Assembly: GCF_000226315.1 (NCBI RefSeq)
Contig: NC_016026.1
Location: 1,612,001-1,676,000, forward strand
Length of the DNA stretch: 64,000 nt
DNA from: Micavibrio aeruginosavorus ARL-13
GTDB taxonomy: Bacteria; Pseudomonadota; Alphaproteobacteria; Micavibrionales; Micavibrionaceae
Direction of reading: 5' to 3'
The notes under the pieces were generated by a model, which was not told the origin of the DNA, made no database searches, and saw only the letters and a list, made by a program, of their open reading frames with translations. The position numbers and the translations under genes are program-made. Positions 1 through 7,962 of the stretch are shown here, in pieces (within the stretch, counting starts at the first letter, position 1; each line of letters starts with the position of its first letter).

Positions 1-274
1 TTCCGTCCTTCATATACGAACCGACCATCGCCCCAAAGCGCGATGACCCAATTCTATCTACAACATCGTCATTCCAGAAACGGTCCGAAAAAGCAGAAAC
101 CAACAGGGACGCAATTAGATCACCGCGCGTGTAAGTTTGACCATCCAGCATAATTTCTGCGCTTGCGCGGTCTTTGCCAGAGTCAAAAAATGCCTGTGAT
201 GCCTGAACGGAACAAAATAGAATCGAAAAACAGACAATTGAGAATAAAAAATATGCCTTATAAGAAAACCGCAC
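1..274 (-). CDS. Secreted protein of unknown function, 3' end missing
   Basis: An open frame of 91 codons runs off the left edge. It starts with GTG at 274, preceded on the minus strand by AAAGGGGG at good spacing. The first 25 or so residues (RFSYK, then a hydrophobic run ending ...SVQASQA) look like a Sec signal peptide, so the product is probably periplasmic or secreted. The visible mature part contains FDSGKDRASAEIMLDGQTY and SSRFGAMVGSYMKDG; I recognise no family. It lies 17 bases downstream of cysE on the same strand and may belong to that operon. The rest of the gene is outside the window. Confidence 0.6.
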   Translation of the reverse strand, partial: MRFSYKAYFLFSIVCFSILFCSVQASQAFFDSGKDRASAEIMLDGQTYTRGDLIASLLVSAFSDRFWNDDVVDRIGSSRFGAMVGSYMKDG

Positions 275-291
275 AAAACCCCCTTTAGAAA

Positions 292-930
292 TTAAATCCC
301 CGAACCCTTCCATTTTTCCGCCATCACGCGGACTGACACACGATTGTCGTCGGTGTCACCATCGCCGATGGGAAGGCCGTAATAGACTTCGGTGTCTTTA
401 TCTTTCTGGCCCGTGATGCGTGCGGGGATGCCGACGACCGTGGCGCCCGGCGGAACATCGCGCGTGACAACCGAATTGGCGCCGATTGCGGCGTTGTCGC
501 CAACGCTGATCGGGCCCAGGACTTGCGCCCCTGCCCCAATCATCACGTTATTGCCGATATCGGGGTGGCGTTTGCCACATTGCGGGCCGTGGCCCGTGCC
601 GCCCAACGTAACGCCGTGGTAAATAACGCAATCATCACCCACCGTTGCGGTGGCACCGATCACAATACCCGTACCGTGGTCGATGAAGACATTTTTGCCG
701 ATTTTGGCCGCCGGGTGGATTTCAATGCCCGTTATCCACCGCCCGACATACATCCAAAACCGCGCCAGGGCACGCAGTTTATGCGCCCATAAAAAATGCG
801 CCAACGGATGAAAGATCGTCAGGATATGAAAGCCGGGATAGCAGAATACAACCTCGGCCCATGTCGGGCACGCGGCATCGCGATCCCGGATGGACCGGAT
901 AAAATCCTGTAATCCCGTCATCACCTTCAT
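292..930 (-). CDS. cysE: Serine O-acetyltransferase
   Basis: Transfers acetyl from acetyl-CoA to L-serine, giving O-acetylserine for cysteine synthesis in the cytoplasm. The C-terminal half is a left-handed beta-helix of hexapeptide repeats with the serine acetyltransferase signatures IHPAAKIG, the Asp-His pair in VFIDHGTG, and [10 protein letters not shown] followed by RHPDIG. At 212 residues it is the short EpsC/SrpH-like form rather than the 270-residue enterobacterial form. The ATG overlaps the stop of cysK by four bases (ATGA), implying translational coupling; the two enzymes form the cysteine synthase complex in many bacteria. An in-frame ATG three codons later (MTGLQ) is a possible alternative start. 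Confidence 0.95.
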   Translation of the reverse strand: MKVMTGLQDFIRSIRDRDAACPTWAEVVFCYPGFHILTIFHPLAHFLWAHKLRALARFWMYVGRWITGIEIHPAAKIGKNVFIDHGTGIVIGATATVGDDCVIYHGVTLGGTGHGPQCGKRHPDIGNNVMIGAGAQVLGPISVGDNAAIGANSVVTRDVPPGATVVGIPARITGQKDKDTEVYYGLPIGDGDTDDNRVSVRVMAEKWKGSGI

Positions 931-1880
931 TCTAAGCCCTCAAACAACACCGTCGACAAATAACGTTCGGCGAAAGACGGAATGATAACGACGATCATTT
1001 TTTCGGCATTGGCCGGATCCCTAGCCACTTGAATGGCCGCCCACAGGGCCGCGCCAGAAGAAATGCCCACAGGCAACCCTTCAATTTTTGCCACATCACG
1101 CGCCATTTTAACGGCATCGTCATTTTCAACCTTGATGATCTTATCAATTAAATCGGTTTGCAGGATGGACGGCACGAACCCGGCCCCAATCCCTTGAATT
1201 TTATGCAGGCCCGGTTCCCCACCGGATAAAACCGGGCTGGCCGCCGGTTCAACGGCGACGGTCTTGAAACCGGGATTGCGTTCCTTCAACACACGCGACA
1301 CACCGGTCAGCGTCCCCCCCGTTCCCACACCGGAAATCAGGATATCGGCCATGCCATCCGTGTCATTCCAGATTTCTTCCGCCGTTGTGCGTTCATGAAT
1401 GGCGGGGTTTGCGGGGTTGTCGAATTGCCCGGGAATAAAACTGTCGGGATATTCGGCTTTCAATTCGTCCGCCTTGGCAATCGCGCCCTTCATCCCCTTA
1501 TCCGCCGGGGTCAGGACCAGTTCCGCGCCCAGTAATTTCAGCATTTTCCGGCGTTCCACAGACATGCTTTCGGGCATGGTCAAAATCAACCGATATCCGC
1601 GCGCGGCGGCCACAAACGCCAGCGCAATTCCGGTATTACCCGATGTGGGTTCTATCAAAACGGTTTTACCCGGGGTAATATCCCCCGCCGCTTCGGCTGC
1701 ATCAATCATGGCAAAGCCGATCCGGTCCTTGACCGATCCCAGCGGATTAAAAAATTCCAGCTTGGCCACGATGTCGGCGGTCACACCATATTTTTCTGAC
1801 AGTCGTTTCAAACGCACCATCGGCGTTGCGCCGATCGTATCGATAACCGAGTCATAAATTTTTCCACGAAATTCGGTCAT
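927..1880 (-). CDS. cysK: Cysteine synthase A (O-acetylserine sulfhydrylase)
   Basis: PLP enzyme that replaces the acetate of O-acetylserine with sulfide to make L-cysteine. The Schiff-base lysine is K51 in NPLGSVKDR, the substrate loop PTSGNTG lies at about 78-84, and the phosphate-binding GVGTGGT is near 185. The length of 317 residues is normal. The start is supported by GAGGAG about nine bases upstream. It sits 15 bases after the DUF502 gene and overlaps cysE by four bases, so sulfide fixation and acetylserine supply are produced together. Cystathionine beta-synthase-like members share this fold, but length and the cysE partner favour CysK. Confidence 0.95.
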   Translation of the reverse strand: MTEFRGKIYDSVIDTIGATPMVRLKRLSEKYGVTADIVAKLEFFNPLGSVKDRIGFAMIDAAEAAGDITPGKTVLIEPTSGNTGIALAFVAAARGYRLILTMPESMSVERRKMLKLLGAELVLTPADKGMKGAIAKADELKAEYPDSFIPGQFDNPANPAIHERTTAEEIWNDTDGMADILISGVGTGGTLTGVSRVLKERNPGFKTVAVEPAASPVLSGGEPGLHKIQGIGAGFVPSILQTDLIDKIIKVENDDAVKMARDVAKIEGLPVGISSGAALWAAIQVARDPANAEKMIVVIIPSFAERYLSTVLFEGLE

Positions 1881-1895
1881 ATGCCGTCTCCTCGA

Positions 1896-2603
1896 TTATT
1901 TTTTCTTGCCGTTTCCATTTTTGGGCTGCGGCGGGTTTAATGTGGGATCCGATGGCGTAATGATGCCACCAGACACAATCATTTTGATGGCGTCTTCAAC
2001 ATTCATCTCTAAGAAAATTAAATCTTTACGCGGAATAAACAACAGGAAGCCGGATGTCGGGTTTGGCGTGGTGGGCAAAAATACATTCACCACCTCGTCA
2101 TCGGTCAAACGCTGCACCTCCCCCTTTGTCGTGCCCGTAACGAAACCCATGGCCCAGATACCGGGGCGCGGATATTGAAACATGACCGCCTCGCGAAAGG
2201 CTTGCGATTGCGCGCCCATCACCGTTTCAAAAACCTGTTTCGTCGCACCGTATAATGTTCGGATAACAGGCATACGATCAACAATATATTCAGAGATATT
2301 GATGACCACACGGCCCATGAAATTGCGCGCAAACCACCCAATGGTGATAAAAAACGCAACCGCAATAATCAGCCCCAGCCCCGGCACGGCGGTTTCGGGA
2401 TAATAATGTGCAGGAATAATCGCCGACACTTTGCTGTCGATAAATTTCAGGAACACCCAGGTCAAATACAGCGTAATTGAAATCGGTGCCGTAACCAGAA
2501 TACCCGCGAGGAAATAACCGCGAATTTTTGCAAACACGCTCAAATGAAACGGTTCACGCTCCTGCGGTTGATCGGGGGGTGTTTGCGGTTGTTCAGTGGT
2601 CAT
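1896..2603 (-). CDS. DUF502 family membrane protein
   Basis: Inner-membrane protein of 235 residues in the DUF502 family, function unknown. Two hydrophobic segments are visible (about 26-50, GYFLAGILVTAPISITLYL; about 66-88, LIIAVAFFITIGWF), followed by a soluble C-terminal domain with the family-typical FLPTTPNPTSGFLLFIP and a Lys/Asn-rich tail. The open frame extends to 2879, but I place the start at 2603 (MTTEQ) because AGGAG lies just upstream and the longer N-terminus is not family-like. It is first in an apparent operon with cysK and cysE, 15 bases before cysK. No direct link to cysteine synthesis is known to me. Confidence 0.85.
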   Translation of the reverse strand: MTTEQPQTPPDQPQEREPFHLSVFAKIRGYFLAGILVTAPISITLYLTWVFLKFIDSKVSAIIPAHYYPETAVPGLGLIIAVAFFITIGWFARNFMGRVVINISEYIVDRMPVIRTLYGATKQVFETVMGAQSQAFREAVMFQYPRPGIWAMGFVTGTTKGEVQRLTDDEVVNVFLPTTPNPTSGFLLFIPRKDLIFLEMNVEDAIKMIVSGGIITPSDPTLNPPQPKNGNGKKK

Positions 2604-2704
2604 GCGCCACGACTCCTGGGACATAAGGGGGATTACGCGAAAAAGATCATGGAAAAGATACCATGTCCGCGCCCGATGACCAGTGCACATGCGCAAAACA
2701 CACA

Positions 2705-2750
2705 AAAAGCGACCCCCCGAAGGTGTGTGGGCCTTCGAGGGGTCTTTTTT
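2705..2750. terminator. Strong hairpin with T-runs on both sides, possible attenuator
   Basis: A 13-bp stem with one mismatch (2711-2723 against 2732-2744, loop of 8) is followed by TTTTTT on the plus strand and preceded by AAAAA, so it can terminate in both directions. No gene ends here on either strand. It lies about 100 bases upstream of the DUF502-cysK-cysE operon, which suggests a leader-RNA attenuator or the end of a small RNA. Confidence 0.65.
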
Positions 2751-2857
2751 ATCGTGGGGCTTGGGGGAAGCTATCCACGGCGTTTGGTGTGTGAAGCCTT
2801 TATTGGTGTGTGTGTATGGGGAGATACCAATAAACGCTATAATTCCAAACGTAAGAC

Positions 2858-2889
2858 GATATAAACCATAGTTTTCCATAGCGCGTCAA
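2858..2889 (-). promoter_or_regulatory. Candidate sigma-70 promoter for the DUF502-cysK-cysE leader
   Basis: On the minus strand TTGACG (2884-2889) is followed after about 18 bases by TTTATA/TATATC. If real, it would drive a leader of roughly 250 bases through the hairpin at 2705-2750 into the operon. The rest of the 2604-2997 gap holds no convincing gene. Confidence 0.35.
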
Positions 2890-2900
2890 CATTATTTTTG

Positions 2901-2933
2901 ATAAAAAATAAGTTCCCACGCTATAAAAAATAA
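2901..2933 (+). repeat. Direct repeat, possible operator before the HTH gene
   Basis: The 11-mer ATAAAAAATAA occurs at 2901-2911 and 2923-2933, 22 bases apart (two helical turns), in the AT-rich region before the HTH gene at 2998. Similar runs occur before the related regulator at 5330. Autoregulation is inference. Confidence 0.3.
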
Positions 2934-2997
2934 TGTATAACAGACCGACTAGCCAGAAACCGCAGGAAACTGCCCTTTTATGAGGTTTTGAAGCACC

Positions 2998-3636
2998 GTG
3001 GCCATTACCGCAGACCAAATCCGCGCCGCCCGGGCCTTAAAAAACTGGAGCCAGGCCGACCTCGCCGAGCGGGTCGACATGGCCACGCCGTCCATTGGCA
3101 ACATCGAATCCGGCAAACACAACCCCACCCCCCAAACACAGGCCGCCATTATCGAGGCGTTTGAAGATGCGGGGATTGAATTTATTGATGGGGGTGTGCG
3201 CGTTAAAAAACACACCGTTGAAATCCTGACTGGGAAAGAAGGCTTTCTCGAATTTTATGACGATGTGTATGCGGAGATAAAAAAATCAAAAGAAAAGACG
3301 GTCTGCGTCAGTAATGTCGATGAGCGTAAGTTCGTTGAATGGCAAGGTGACCAGTTGGGCGAGCACTCTGAGCGTATGTTGAAACTCGGTGTTCGCTATC
3401 AAATCCTGATTGAACATGGCGATACGTTCTTCCCAGCATCCAATTATGCCGATTATCGCTGGATGCCTAAAAATACGTTTTATACGGTCCCCTTTTACAT
3501 TTACGGCGACAAGCTGGGCATGATGGTCTTTGGCGACGAGCCGCGCATCTATGTTTTGAACGAGCCGGAAATCGCAGCATCCTATCGCAAGCAATTTGAA
3601 GAAATCTGGAAAAAATCGGAGGTTCCGCAGAAATGA
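2998..3636 (+). CDS. HTH (XRE/Cro-C1) transcriptional regulator with C-terminal sensor-like domain
   Basis: DNA-binding regulator of 212 residues. Residues 4-60 form a Cro/C1-type helix-turn-helix (ADQIRAARALKNWSQADLA, then MATPSIGNIESGK). The remaining 145 residues are a separate domain with YRWMPKNTF, PFYIYGDKLGMMVF and a final QFEEIWKK; I cannot name it. The gene at 4646-5329 has the same architecture and is clearly related. The start is GTG; an upstream ATG at 2980 is followed at once by a stop. The stop overlaps the ATG of the EgtD-like methyltransferase gene by four bases, so the two are co-translated and the regulator may control, or sense the product of, that enzyme. Confidence 0.85.
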   Translation: MAITADQIRAARALKNWSQADLAERVDMATPSIGNIESGKHNPTPQTQAAIIEAFEDAGIEFIDGGVRVKKHTVEILTGKEGFLEFYDDVYAEIKKSKEKTVCVSNVDERKFVEWQGDQLGEHSERMLKLGVRYQILIEHGDTFFPASNYADYRWMPKNTFYTVPFYIYGDKLGMMVFGDEPRIYVLNEPEIAASYRKQFEEIWKKSEVPQK

Positions 3637-4649
3637 GGAGCCTGAGCGATGCAGACATTCTCCACGCCTTGCGTAAAAAGGAAGAAAATCGCTTCCTGAA
3701 TGACAGCATCGACCTTTTTTCAGGTTGCCGTACCGGGCATATGAACCCCTACGCCTTCAACGAACCCAAAACAAACGACGACCCCGTGCGCGGTGGCGAA
3801 CATTGGGGCCGTTTTGTAAACACATCACGTGATTATTATCTAATCAGCGAGGAAGCACAGCTGATCCAGAATTTTTCCGCCGAAATTGGTGCCATATTGC
3901 CCCCCAACGCCCTGTGCGTTGACCTAGGCCCCGGCGAAGAAAAGGCCGTTCTTACAAAAACATTCCCCATTTTGACCGGCATGTTCAACCCATCGGGATA
4001 TGTGGCCGTTGATGTGAACAACAAGTTCATCCATAACGCCTCCACCTTGGTGCAAGATAAACTACAAATTGAATCCAGCGGCATTCTGGCCGACTTTTTT
4101 GAAGAAACGCTGAGCATTGCCGCACGCACACCAAAAGTTATGGTTTTGTTCGGCGGCCTCCTCTGCAATCTGGGTCGCGGTAAAACACCGTCCTTGATTG
4201 AATTATCAAACAGCCTGAAAAAACTGCGCAAACATGCGCAAACGGGTGATTATCTGGTTATTACACAGGATATTAACCACAACCAAACAACATTGAACGC
4301 GGCCTATAATCACCCCGATCTGGCGCGGTATATCATGACACTGACGCACCGTATTCAACGGGATTTGCCAACGCGGGATTTTAATCCCGATCACTTTGAA
4401 TTCTATTCCGAATGGGATTCCGCCGAACACGTTCAAATTTTGGGCGCGCGCGCAAAAGCACTCTCAACCTTCCAAATTGCCGACCATGCCTTCGCAATCC
4501 GCAAAGGAACGAAAATCCCGCTGGTCAATTGTTACAAATTCCCGGCAGAATTTTTCCTGCGCGCTTGTCACTCCGCCGGATTTAAAGCCGTTAAAACATT
4601 CCATGGCACATCCGACCGGATTATCCTGCACGTTCTTCAGGCAGTTTAA
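3633..4649 (+). CDS. EgtD-like (Methyltransf_33) SAM-dependent methyltransferase
   Basis: Protein of 338 residues resembling histidine-specific methyltransferases of the EgtD family, which trimethylate histidine for ergothioneine or related substrates. Visible are the SAM-binding motif CVDLGPGEEKAVLTK (about 94-108), VMVLFGGLLCNLGRG and the family-like DYLVITQDINHN. The length fits the family. No egtB-type partner lies nearby, so the substrate may differ and I give no symbol. It overlaps the upstream HTH regulator by four bases. Its TAA stop overlaps the stop of the convergent regulator gene on the other strand. Confidence 0.75.
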   Translation: MRSLSDADILHALRKKEENRFLNDSIDLFSGCRTGHMNPYAFNEPKTNDDPVRGGEHWGRFVNTSRDYYLISEEAQLIQNFSAEIGAILPPNALCVDLGPGEEKAVLTKTFPILTGMFNPSGYVAVDVNNKFIHNASTLVQDKLQIESSGILADFFEETLSIAARTPKVMVLFGGLLCNLGRGKTPSLIELSNSLKKLRKHAQTGDYLVITQDINHNQTTLNAAYNHPDLARYIMTLTHRIQRDLPTRDFNPDHFEFYSEWDSAEHVQILGARAKALSTFQIADHAFAIRKGTKIPLVNCYKFPAEFFLRACHSAGFKAVKTFHGTSDRIILHVLQAV

Positions 4650-5329
4650 TATTTTTCACGCGCCGTTGATTTTTCGGGCTTTGGCAACGTTTGCCACAAA
4701 ACCTCAAAAACTCCTCTTTGAGCATTTGCCGCGTTTTCATCATTGATAATAATTACAGCCCCAGGCTCAGGTTTCTCAAAACTACTATCCAGCGTCATTG
4801 CGAATTTTGTTCCGTAAACCATGCTAATGCTGTTCACAAACAGGTTTTTGGGAATAAGGCGGTATTCATCAAAATCACCCATTAAATATGTATCATCTTC
4901 ATTCACAATGTTGCGTATTTGTATTCCCGCCGAACGGATTTTTCGAATTTGTTCAACAACCGCTGGAGGAGAAATTTCATCAATAGGCACAAAAACGTAC
5001 CAAATACGCTCCACCTCCGGGAGGTCTTTCAGCGTCAAATAGACATCCTCAAGAACACTTAAATACAAATTTTGCCCCGGGAAATCTTCCTGCGAGAACG
5101 TTGTAATACGTTCATCAAAAGAGCGTTTTTCGACACCGTTCTTTGTAAACACAATACCCGCCAACAAAAACGCCTCATAAATTTTGTCGAGCATCTGGGC
5201 AGAAGGTTTCTGCTTCCCGAGTTCAATATTTGCAATTGAGGGCACCGCAACGTTGGCACGGTTGGCCAGTTCCGTCTGGCTCCACCCCTTCAAGGCACGG
5301 GCGGCACGAATTTGATCAGGCGTAATCAT
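4646..5329 (-). CDS. HTH (XRE) transcriptional regulator, paralogue of the 2998-3636 gene
   Basis: Regulator of 227 residues with an N-terminal Cro/C1 helix-turn-helix (PDQIRAARALKGWSQTELA, VAVPSIANIELGK) nearly matching the gene at 2998-3636, and a diverged C-terminal domain in which the YRLIPKNLF element is still visible. It converges on the methyltransferase gene with overlapping stop codons at 4646-4649, so the locus is regulator-methyltransferase-regulator. The upstream region 5330-5472 is very AT-rich and shared with a divergent gene. Duplication followed by inversion would explain the pair. Confidence 0.82.
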   Translation of the reverse strand: MITPDQIRAARALKGWSQTELANRANVAVPSIANIELGKQKPSAQMLDKIYEAFLLAGIVFTKNGVEKRSFDERITTFSQEDFPGQNLYLSVLEDVYLTLKDLPEVERIWYVFVPIDEISPPAVVEQIRKIRSAGIQIRNIVNEDDTYLMGDFDEYRLIPKNLFVNSISMVYGTKFAMTLDSSFEKPEPGAVIIINDENAANAQRGVFEVLWQTLPKPEKSTAREKY

Positions 5330-5472
5330 GGGGTTTATCTCTTTGGAAACTCACGAATATTAAAAATAATATAGCATGCAATAATTTTTATATCAAATTT
5401 TCTTGCGTCAACACAAAAAAATATATAAAAAATATTTTATTCTATATTTATTAAACAATAACGGAGAAAGTG

Positions 5473-5960
5473 ATGAATATCCAAAACGCCGAAACAAAAA
5501 TTCAACGACTTGACCTGGATCGTGTACGCGCCTATTTGGCAGAAAAAAGAAATGGCACCCCTCATATGCAAAACAGGTCGAGCAAGACTACCGCGATTTC
5601 CTGAAGCTCTACGCCGCCGCACCAGACGGAGAGTTTGTCTCCACCCGTGACGTCGATGATTTCTGGCACGCCCACATCCTACACGTCAGCAAGTATATCA
5701 ATGACTGCGTTGATGTTTTTGGTTTCGTCCTTGATCATTTGCCTGTTGTTGAAGAGGGAAAAGACTTAACCCCCTATCATGATCGTCACCAAAAAACGCA
5801 AGAATCGTTTGCTAAAATCTTTGGCCGATCCATGGGGAATGGGAACGACAAAACGGCCATATGTTTTAGCGATGCTCCGCAGAAAAATGCCATCTGCTTC
5901 GGTCGTGCACCATATGTGGGCGCTATCTGCTTTGGCAGAGCCCCCACACTAAAAATTTAA
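5473..5960 (+). pseudogene. Frameshifted WHxH-motif protein (glycine-rich-domain/DUF1399-like)
   Basis: ATG at 5473 has a good GGAGAAAG site, but this frame stops after 43 codons. The conserved part continues in the -1 frame with no start codon of its own. Adding one A to the A6 run at 5543-5548 joins both into 162 residues: an N-terminus (NIQNAETKIQRLDLDRV), then YAKQVEQDYRDFLKLYAAAP, and DVDDFWHAHILHVSKY, which matches the WHxHI motif of glycine-rich-domain-containing/DUF1399-like proteins. The tail carries three AICF units, two of them AICFGRAP. It may be a broken gene, a sequencing indel, or one expressed by slippage on the A-run. Confidence 0.6.
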
Positions 5961-5980
5961 CAATAAGAAAGCATAAAAAT

Positions 5981-6343
5981 ATGAGATCCGCACCGCTGCA
6001 AATCCGCTGCATTCGCATTCGGCTTAAGCAAGGAAGCATGCGCGCCATAAAAGAATGGGAAACATTCCTAAAAACCCATAAAAATGACGTGATGCACACA
6101 TTAAAAGCCGAAGGCGTTTTACTGGAATCCGTCTTTTTGGAAAAAAGCGGTGCGGATAATTATTTAATCTACATTATGGCCTGCCCCGACTTTGAGCACG
6201 CACGAGAAACTGCAAAAGAAAGCAAAAATATCGTCGACGAGTTTCACAAAAAATTTAAGCAGGATTGGTGGGAAGATAGTGAAGAGCTTGAGCCCTTGAT
6301 TTTCTTTTACAACGACCAAAGCTCACAAGGCACAAAAATATAA
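5981..6343 (+). CDS. DUF6176 family protein
   Basis: Small soluble protein of 120 residues with the pattern of DUF6176: an N-terminal strand (CIRIRLKQGS), the central GVLLESVFLEK, YLIYIMACPDFEHA, and DEFHKKFKQDWWE near the end. The fold is expected to be a ferredoxin-like alpha/beta barrel; function is unknown. It follows the frameshifted gene by 20 bases and is followed by a strong terminator, so the two may share a transcript. The ribosome-binding site is weak; MRAIK at residue 20 is a less likely start because it removes the first conserved strand. Confidence 0.7.
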   Translation: MRSAPLQIRCIRIRLKQGSMRAIKEWETFLKTHKNDVMHTLKAEGVLLESVFLEKSGADNYLIYIMACPDFEHARETAKESKNIVDEFHKKFKQDWWEDSEELEPLIFFYNDQSSQGTKI

Positions 6344-6379
6344 AATTCACCCTTAATTCCCCACAAACACACAATACGC

Positions 6380-6414
6380 TGGCGTGGCAGGATTTTTCTG
6401 TCACGCCATTTTTT
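6380..6414 (+). terminator. Rho-independent terminator after the DUF6176 gene
   Basis: An 11-bp stem with one G-U pair (6380-6390 with 6398-6408), a 7-base loop and TTTTTT. It closes the 5473-6343 transcript. Confidence 0.85.
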
Positions 6415-6489
6415 GATTTTTTATTGTGTTGACGGTGAAGTGCGGCGCGCCACGTTAGTTGCAGAGTTGAAGCAGCATGGAGAACGCCC

Positions 6490-6693
6490 ATGATTCATCT
6501 TGGCCCCGATGCACCGGGCATCATTTTATTTTCATCGGCCCTCAGCGCCGTCATCGCATTTGGTACCGTGATGGCGTTGTGCATGACACTGGTTCTGGAG
6601 CCGATTGCCCCGATGCGTGGGGAGGATGGGCGGCCGGATCCAAGCATAATGGTCCCGCAGGATCTGCCGGAAACAACGCTGAAGCTATATTGA
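6490..6693 (+). CDS. Small membrane protein, hypothetical
   Basis: A 67-residue frame starting at ATG 6490 with GGAG seven bases upstream. Residues about 9-37 (GIILFSSALSAVIAFGTVMA and on) form one hydrophobic segment, followed by a short polar tail with SIMVPQDLPETTLKLY. I recognise no family. It stands alone between a terminator and the tRNA-Lys gene on the opposite strand. A competing frame from 6477 has no such organisation. Confidence 0.5.
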   Translation: MIHLGPDAPGIILFSSALSAVIAFGTVMALCMTLVLEPIAPMRGEDGRPDPSIMVPQDLPETTLKLY

Positions 6694-6710
6694 TGTTTGG
6701 GAAGAGAGGG

Positions 6711-6786
6711 TGGTGACTGCTCAGGGATTCGAACCCTGGGCCTACTGATTAAAAGTCAGTTGCTCTACCGGCTGAGCTAAGCAGTC
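6711..6786 (-). tRNA. tRNA-Lys (anticodon UUU)
   Basis: A 76-base cloverleaf on the minus strand. The acceptor stem is GACTGCT/AGCAGTC, the anticodon stem ACTGA/TCAGT with loop CTTTTAA gives anticodon UUU, and the T-arm contains GGTTCGAATCC. The 3' CCA is encoded (plus-strand tgg at 6711-6713). Confidence 0.95.
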
Positions 6787-6982
6787 TTACCCGTTGCAAA
6801 CGCCCCGTGGTGGCTGGGTGCGTATATTAGGCCGATGCAAAATATGAATACAGGAGCCCTTCGTCAAGGTTTCTTTTCAAAACAATCCCAAAGAACTGCA
6901 TTTTTTTTGAAAATATTGGAATCTTTGGGGTTTTTTGGCCCCGCGACCCCGTCCACCCCTGTGCGGAACCATGGCCAAAGGG

Positions 6983-7504
6983 TTATTTCAGGCCAAATTT
7001 GGCTTTCATCCGGGCCTCAACATTCGGTGTAACCACGCCCGACACATCCCCGCCCAGCGAGCAGATTTCCTTCACAAAGGATGAGGACACGAATTGCCAC
7101 TTGTCCGAGGCCATCAAAAACACGGTTTCAATGTCCGGGTTCAGCTTGGCGTTCATGCCCGTCATCTGAAATTCGAATTCAAAGTCGGATACGGCCCGCA
7201 AGCCCCGGATAATGCACGACGCCCCGGCATCGCGGGCGAAGTCGATCAAGAGGTTGTCGAATGGACGCACATCAATGTCGCAATATTTATCGTGCATGTT
7301 GGCAATGTCGGTTTTGACCAGATCAATGCGTTCATCAATGCTGAACAACGGTCCCTTGCGCACGTTGGATGCCACGCCAATGATCAAACGGTCAACAATC
7401 TTGCTGGCGCGTTGAATAATGTGCAAATGACCTTTGGTCATCGGGTCGAATGTGCCGGGGTAAACGCCGACGCGGTGTTTGGCGGCCTCTAGGCTGGGGT
7501 TCAT
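6983..7504 (-). CDS. coaD: Phosphopantetheine adenylyltransferase
   Basis: Transfers AMP from ATP to 4'-phosphopantetheine to give dephospho-CoA, the penultimate step of coenzyme A synthesis. The nucleotidyltransferase motif GTFDPMTKGHLHII is at about 18-31 and the second motif VSSSFVKEI near 139. The length of 173 residues is slightly above the usual 160. It follows the nudix gene by five bases on the same strand, downstream of gyrA; gyrA-coaD linkage is common in alphaproteobacteria. Confidence 0.95.
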   Translation of the reverse strand: MNPSLEAAKHRVGVYPGTFDPMTKGHLHIIQRASKIVDRLIIGVASNVRKGPLFSIDERIDLVKTDIANMHDKYCDIDVRPFDNLLIDFARDAGASCIIRGLRAVSDFEFEFQMTGMNAKLNPDIETVFLMASDKWQFVSSSFVKEICSLGGDVSGVVTPNVEARMKAKFGLK

Positions 7505-7509
7505 GATCC

Positions 7510-7962
7510 CTACTCCTTAATATCCATTCCCATGTAGCGGACCGGTACCGGCCCGTTGTTCCATTCCCCGTTCCGCAAGAAATCGGGGAACACGATTGGT
7601 AATTCCATCAGCTCGGCATGGGTGAAAAAACGAACTTCCTCAACGCTGCCACCATGGTCAACCCATGAATCCTGTATCTCACCCGCAGCGATCGCGCAAA
7701 TAAAATGCGCCTGGAGCGTGTGGTGCGCGGCCGCGGGGTCGTAATATTCGGATACGGCGTATAAATCACCGACGGTGATGGTTAAACCCGTTTCCTCATA
7801 CACCTCGCGTCGGACGCAGGATTTAATATCCTCGCCCAAATCGGCCCGCCCACCCGGCAGAGTCCAGAACGAGCCATCCCCATCCCCCCGCACCAAAAGC
7901 AGACGGCCCCGATCAACGATCAGGGCCCGTCCGGCAACTTGTGGCGCGGTGTGTTTGGCCAT
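7510..7962 (-). CDS. NUDIX hydrolase
   Basis: Hydrolyses a nucleoside diphosphate linked to another group; the substrate cannot be told from sequence. The full Nudix box is present (GGRADLGEDIKSCVRREVYE, then ETGL, about 37-60), with the REVYEE metal-binding core. It has 150 residues. The ATG overlaps the gyrA stop (TAATG), so it is translationally coupled to gyrA, and coaD follows after five bases. It may be a house-cleaning pyrophosphatase. The EEVRFF and ADLGED features resemble MutT/ADP-ribose-type members but are not decisive. Confidence 0.88.
   Translation of the reverse strand: MAKHTAPQVAGRALIVDRGRLLLVRGDGDGSFWTLPGGRADLGEDIKSCVRREVYEETGLTITVGDLYAVSEYYDPAAAHHTLQAHFICAIAAGEIQDSWVDHGGSVEEVRFFTHAELMELPIVFPDFLRNGEWNNGPVPVRYMGMDIKE

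Noticed and set aside
2800-3018. 72-codon minus-strand frame with hydrophobic stretches
   Set aside because: It overlaps the start of the HTH gene antisense and has no ribosome-binding site; hydrophobicity comes from AT-rich sequence.
3633-4649. Ergothioneine biosynthesis locus
   Set aside because: Only an EgtD-like enzyme is present; no egtB, egtC or egtE is in the window, so the pathway cannot be claimed.
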